Shown: positions 59,299 to 64,000 of the stretch, in pieces
How positions within the stretch are numbered: the first letter of the stretch is position 1
Layout: the number at the start of each line of letters is the position of its first letter
Program-made: the position numbers and the translations under genes
Assembly: GCF_033807715.1 (NCBI RefSeq)
Contig: NC_084596.1
Location: forward strand, 29,648,879 to 29,712,878
From: Cololabis saira
Taxonomy: Eukaryota; Chordata; Actinopteri; Beloniformes; Belonidae
Direction of reading: 5' to 3'
Length of the DNA: 64,000 nucleotides
Notes under the pieces: model-generated
Seen by the model: only the letters and a program-made list of their open reading frames with translations
What the model was told of the DNA's origin: nothing
The model's database searches: none

Positions 59299-62200
59299 TT
59301 TCACAATGTCTACAGTATAAACATGAGATTTCCTTTAAAAAATAAAAAAAATACCCCATAATGGAAGCTTTTATTTACTTTTTTTTTTTTTTAAATAAAC
59401 AAGGATGCAATTTGAACACAGGGAATTCACTCGAGTCTGTGAAATATTCCTGGAACTGACTTCAGGGTCATCCATGCCTAAGCTCCACACATAAAACTTT
59501 GAAAGGCATCTAATGAAAGATGCCATTTGCTACTGACAACCAGAGTATATCTGAATTTGCTTCTTTTCTTTATCTGCCTATTCCAGTTACCCAAGTGCTG
59601 TTGTGGGTTTTAAATTAATGAAAAATTCAGAGTATGAAACAGAGGCTTTTCACATTGGAGCAACTATTCCCTTGTAATCCATCTCATTCGTAAATAAGGA
59701 AATCTTTTTTTTCACCGTATCTACTTCACTCTTGGCAGCAGGATTGCTCGTGATCTTAGAAGCTCAGTGTGGAGTTGAGTGGTCTGCATTTTTAAGCTCA
59801 TGATGACAAAGTGCTTCCTGTGCAGCTTTCGCAGCAGTATCCTCAGCAACCAAGAGAGATTTCTTTATTTACAAAAAAAAAAAAAAAAAAAAGAGTAATT
59901 TGGATTTAAAACAAAGTATAGTGTGCATGCCGGGGTATTTTAACCCCTGCTCTTCATTTCTATAATTTTTTAAGGAACTCTGCTCAGTATTTTTCCTTAA
60001 ACCTGGATTAAAATCAATTTCTTAACCCAGTCAAAAAGAGAAAAAAAAGTCCCTGCAATAATTAGCAGACACCTTCTGTGAATGTGACCTTTATTTTTGT
60101 GCCACAGATTTACGATGAAACAACACAATTTCAAAAAGAACTGCACACACCATGAGAAATCAACCTAAGCCTAATAAACTGCAACAGGACCATTTTGGCT
60201 CTAAACAAATTCATGTAAAATTAAAGCACATGGCGGGTTATAACTTGTTTTTTTTGTCAGGTACCATTTTTTTTTTTTAGTCCGATGCCATCCACATCAG
60301 ATGTAACCATAGCAATCCCATTAACTTTGATACAGGGCGCAACCGGAGAGTCCAGGCTGTAGCGCTCCTTTTCATTAACAACTGCATTTTAGGTGACGGT
60401 ATATAAATTGTCACATGGCTGTAATTGGTCGTGGAAACTTGTAAATCAAGTGAGACTGTTATATTCTTCTGGGTAACTATAAGTATAGAGATGATTTTAT
60501 TCAATTATTGCTTACTTGCAAAGCTCTGAAGATAAAGTAAAAAAAAAAGAAAAAAGGATGAACTTGGATAAAATAAAAAGTAATGTCCTTACACACAAAA
60601 ACTACTAATAGAATAATCAATCCTGAACCAAAATCTTTTGCATTATTACAAAATGAAGACCTAGCGCTAGTATATCTTCTCTAAGTCACAGATAGCAGTG
60701 AAGTTTTGATCTACAGAGTTCCCAGTGTCAAGAGTAGTACAGTACAGCAAGAGGGCGCTACAACAAATCAACTGCAAATTAAACTGTGTGCAGAATAACA
60801 ATACATACTGTAGAAATCACTTTTATATACTGAATAGAATTAATATCAACAACATTCAACTGAGCTTTCTGAATACTAAATTATGCATTCAAAGTAAGAT
60901 GGAGGAACTTTTACAAACGCGTGACAATAAAGGATGAAGAAAACCGATGACTATCAGTGATGTGCCATTTTCTTTTTTTCATGGAGGAATGTTTTTGTAG
61001 AAGTTCACCTTTGTTTGGAGAGATACACTCAGTATCCCACGGGAAGTTCACAGAAATCCTAATGTGATGGGGTACAGTATGTTGGCACTTGAAGGCCATC
61101 ACTATCAGGACAGTTCTGCAAGCACACTGTACTTAAACAGGATTTGCATTACAATGAGTCCAGTCAACAAAGCAAGCCAAGGGAGAGAAAAAAAAAAAAA
61201 TGGCACCATTTTTTTGTTTTTTCATTTGAGGATTGCAGATTAAGGTGCTTTTTCGTCCAGGATACAAAAGGCGTCAAAATCCTCAACAACTGTGATTTTG
61301 AACAGTAATTTTTTTTTATTTTTTTATTTTTTAATATAGAAAAAAAAAGCATTACTACACAAAATTCATCTCAAGGCCATCTAACGGATTGATCATCTTT
61401 AAATACAGATCATTTTTTCCTTTTTTGTTAGTTTTTAAAGAATCTTTTCCAAACTTGATCACATGGGACATCATCTCCAGTGACCAATATAAAAAGAAAA
61501 ATAAAGTGAAGCAAAGTCAGGATCACTCAAGACTTGAACAATAAATTCATGCATGTGTTCATTATTAACTAATATCCCCCCTTCACTAGTTTAGTTGAAA
61601 ATAAGAGCAACCCTTTAAACAACTGTCACCTATTTCCTCATGATGTCAAAGCTGTAATATAATTCATTATATGCATCCACAAAAGGGGTAAAATTATGAT
61701 AAGGGCTCACATTGTGTCAAGTAACATGTAAGAAACCACATGAATGCACGCAGCCTGTAGAAAATGTCACATTAAAAGGTGGCCTGTAGAAAAAAAATGT
61801 ATTACAAACCAATCTAGTTTTTTTTTTCCCCAGTGATGTCTTGTAACAGGAAGGTAAAAAACACACTGACCTTGTAATAACATAAGTGCCCCGTTATGCA
61901 AGAACATCTTTTAATCAAAATGGGAGAATGTGGCCTTGTTTGCCTCTTTGTTTCTTCTGCTGCTTTCTGCATCATTAAAACCACCAGACACTGATGGTTC
62001 GTTAAAGCTTCTACAAAAAGGTGCAAAGGAAAAAAAAAAAAAGAGAAAGGCTTGATTCAAGAGTCATCATATCTCAACAAACCTTGTAAGAATTTAGTTT
62101 TATACAGTTTTTGATCCGCGCATTTCTGCAGAAATCCTGCCATTGTGATATAATTTGAATTTCAAAACTGGTTCGTGAAACTATGTCCATTTGGAATACT

Positions 62201-62409
62201 TTTTACATCTTGTTTTTAAAACATACAAATCAACAAATCAAACGTAACGCTTGTGACAATCGTAACATTATTATCCAATAGTATCTACTGCAGGACATTT
62301 CATTCCGATACAGTGTTGCTATCAGGAGTATGTGATAATAATGCTACATTTGTACTGAAAAGGGTGAAGAAAACAATTTCAGCAGGCAGCGCACCCATAA
62401 AGAACAAAG

Positions 62410-63184
62410 TCATTTCTCTCTGTAATACAGCAAATATGCTTTCAGCGACTCTGGCAGTGGTAAAGCCATTATTTGGTCTCTCAACACGTTCACTTGCTTG
62501 AGGATTTCAATTTCGCCAATGTCTCTCTCCTCTTCCTCCTCCACCTCCTTGTGTTCTTCCTCAGCATGTTCCTCCTCTTCGCTCTCTACCATTTGCGGTA
62601 TGAGCTGGTTCCCGACAAACACGTAGGTGTTGACGCGTCGCCGCCGACAGCGCCTGCGTTTGCGCTTCTGGGGAACTCTTTGCACCATCCCCTTCCCCTG
62701 CGTGTCCTCGTTGGCAAGGTTTCTGAGGGTGCGACGTATGTAGATCCGAGATAGGTCCTGAAGGCTGCGGACGGTGACTGGGGCTGAGGACAGAGAGGGA
62801 TGAGACGGTCCTTTAGAAGTTCACATTGCTGCACTAAACTTTCAACAAGTTTGCCATAAACAAGAGAGGACACAACAAAACTGTGCCTCAGTAGAAAGAA
62901 ATAACACAGGAACGGAGCGAATCCTGCTTCTGGAATCACTCTTCAAATCATTTTCAACTTCCAAATATCACCAGCTTTACACTTCAAAACGGGAAAATAT
63001 AGTAGTAAGATATGAGGATGTTTTTATTGTTTCTTCCTTTTCTGAGGCAGGACAACTTACGCAGTTGGACAGTGTCAGGCTTCTCTCCATCTGCTCTGCT
63101 CTGCTGCAGCAAAGGGGCAAAGGACACCGCCAAGATGTTTTTGCTCTCCCACATGCACTGGCCGGTCCTGATTATCTGGGTCAG
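62410..63184 (-). CDS. pcmtd1: PCMTD1, last two coding exons (gene continues right)
   Basis: PCMTD1 is related to protein-L-isoaspartate O-methyltransferase and has a C-terminal extension reported to bind Elongin B/C and Cullin-5. Exons 63061-63184 and 62410-62783 are joined by a GT-AG intron with a split proline codon (C|CC), giving the last 165 residues. The first exon reads LTQIIRTGQCMWESKNILAVSFAPLL. The second reads PVTVRSLQDLSRIYIRRTLRN, where the BC/Cul-box helix lies. A basic run KRKRRRCRRRR, YVFVGNQLIPQ, an acidic Glu-rich stretch and the family ending LPLPESLKAYLLYYREK follow. The catalytic methyltransferase exons lie beyond position 64000. Choice of pcmtd1 over pcmtd2 rests mainly on the sntg1 neighbour. 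Confidence 0.93.
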
Positions 63185-64000
63185 CTGCATAAACAGACAA
63201 TGCATGAATTCAACACTGAATAAAACAAGAATGATGCATTACATCGAAGGGCTTGGGTTATGTGCCATGACAGACTCTCAATCTATAATTTTTTGTTGTT
63301 GTTATATTCTAATAAAGTCTCACTATTAAATTCATACCAATTAACTTTCACACATTGTAACCTCCATGGGTTACACTGGGCTGACACATGGAGTCAAATC
63401 ATTAAATCAATAAATGGCAACGCCCAGGACTGTTACTTAGAAAGGAGCACTGGGTGATAAAATGGGGGAAAAAAACCGGGATAAAAATATTTGAAAAAAA
63501 AAATAAAAAAAAAAAATGAATCATTAAATCAATAAAGAATAAAAGTAAATAAATATTGCCATTATATACTAAAACAGGTTGGTTAAAGAGGTCTTATGCT
63601 TTTATCTAAATGTATAACACCTTGTAAAGTCGAAAGTACACACAAAGCAGTTATTTCCTCCCAGAGGAGCCTGTTTCTTAACTGTCAGAAACCCCTCGTC
63701 CACATCCATCTCATCAGGTAACACGTGCACATTAAAGCTGCTTACCAAGTGCACCCAAAACAACGAAAGAGCAGCTGTCTTACATAGTGTTACTTCTGAG
63801 TACATCAGAGCACTCTGTTGGAAGTGCAACTGAAAACTGTCAGGAATGGACTTAAATTTGAGCGAAAGGAGAAAATAACCAAAGGTTGCTGCAGCCAACA
63901 GTATGAGAAAAAACAAAACTATCACAATTATAAAACGAACTCTTGACATGATCTTTATTTAATCAGGTAGTCTAATAGGCATCAAGATCTTTTTTTTCCA
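63185..64000 (-). other. pcmtd1 intron (partial)
   Basis: No further pcmtd1 exon is visible up to the window edge. A 115-codon minus-strand frame at 63602-63949 begins with a hydrophobic stretch but resembles nothing known and is probably chance. Low-complexity A runs lie near 63465-63540. Confidence 0.6.

Larger units (their letters stand above)
56734..62409. other. Convergent interval between sntg1 and pcmtd1
   Basis: Contains the 3'UTRs of both genes, whose ends cannot be fixed. An early plus-strand AATAAA lies at 56858-56863. Further plus hexamers occur at 59247-59256 and minus hexamers from 59293 rightwards. A MITE-like element lies at 57094-58042. No sign of a peroxidasin-like gene, which occupies this position in human, was found. 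Confidence 0.6.

Noticed and set aside
62586..62939. 117-codon minus-strand frame overlapping pcmtd1
   Set aside because: It is a shadow frame of the terminal pcmtd1 exon and runs into the intron.
63602..63949. 115-codon minus-strand frame with an N-terminal hydrophobic segment
   Set aside because: It lies in a pcmtd1 intron, resembles no known membrane protein, and AT-rich sequence often yields hydrophobic frames by chance. A coding-constraint test across fishes would settle it.

Overview
This window is vertebrate nuclear DNA, most likely from a ray-finned fish and probably a percomorph teleost. It is AT-rich, has multi-exon genes with GT-AG introns, and carries long CA, TA and GAAA microsatellites. 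It also carries fish-type mobile DNA: hAT elements with 8-bp target duplications, a Tc1-like element with long inverted repeats, a TTAA-flanked MITE, a tRNA-derived SINE and LINE tails. There is no bacterial, phage or CRISPR content. Nearly all the open frames in the window are chance frames or shadows. Three genes hold up.

Layout: (1) 1-4.6 kb is intergenic with simple repeats and an old repeat remnant. (2) 4.6-6.84 kb, minus strand: complete three-exon snai2 (Slug), 260 codons, with a microsatellite in intron 2 and a tiny MITE in the putative 3'UTR. (3) 6.84-22.2 kb is a large gene-poor interval between the divergently transcribed snai2 and sntg1. It contains a GC-rich block at 11.69-12.12 kb that ends in a splice donor and may be a first exon or promoter, and a possible enhancer at 9.77-9.96 kb. 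(4) 22.2-56.7 kb, plus strand: the complete coding region of sntg1 (gamma-1 syntrophin), 17 coding exons and 525 codons, preceded by a probable non-coding exon. Its introns hold most of the mobile DNA. (5) 56.7-62.4 kb is the convergent sntg1/pcmtd1 interval, with a MITE-like element and closely spaced opposing poly(A) signals. (6) 62.41-63.18 kb, minus strand: the last two coding exons of pcmtd1. The gene continues beyond the right edge.

The order and orientation snai2(-), sntg1(+), pcmtd1(-) match human 8q11, but the human locus has PXDNL between SNTG1 and PCMTD1 and nothing like it is visible here. The genes do not form a pathway: Slug is a transcriptional repressor of EMT and neural crest, gamma-1 syntrophin is a PDZ/PH adaptor of the dystrophin complex, and PCMTD1 is a methyltransferase-like protein with a Cullin-box tail. 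They share a conserved block, possibly kept together by long-range regulation of snai2. I saw no convincing undescribed biological system. The most useful non-routine items are the exactly bounded transposons, the candidate first exons and a few sharply defined motif pairs.
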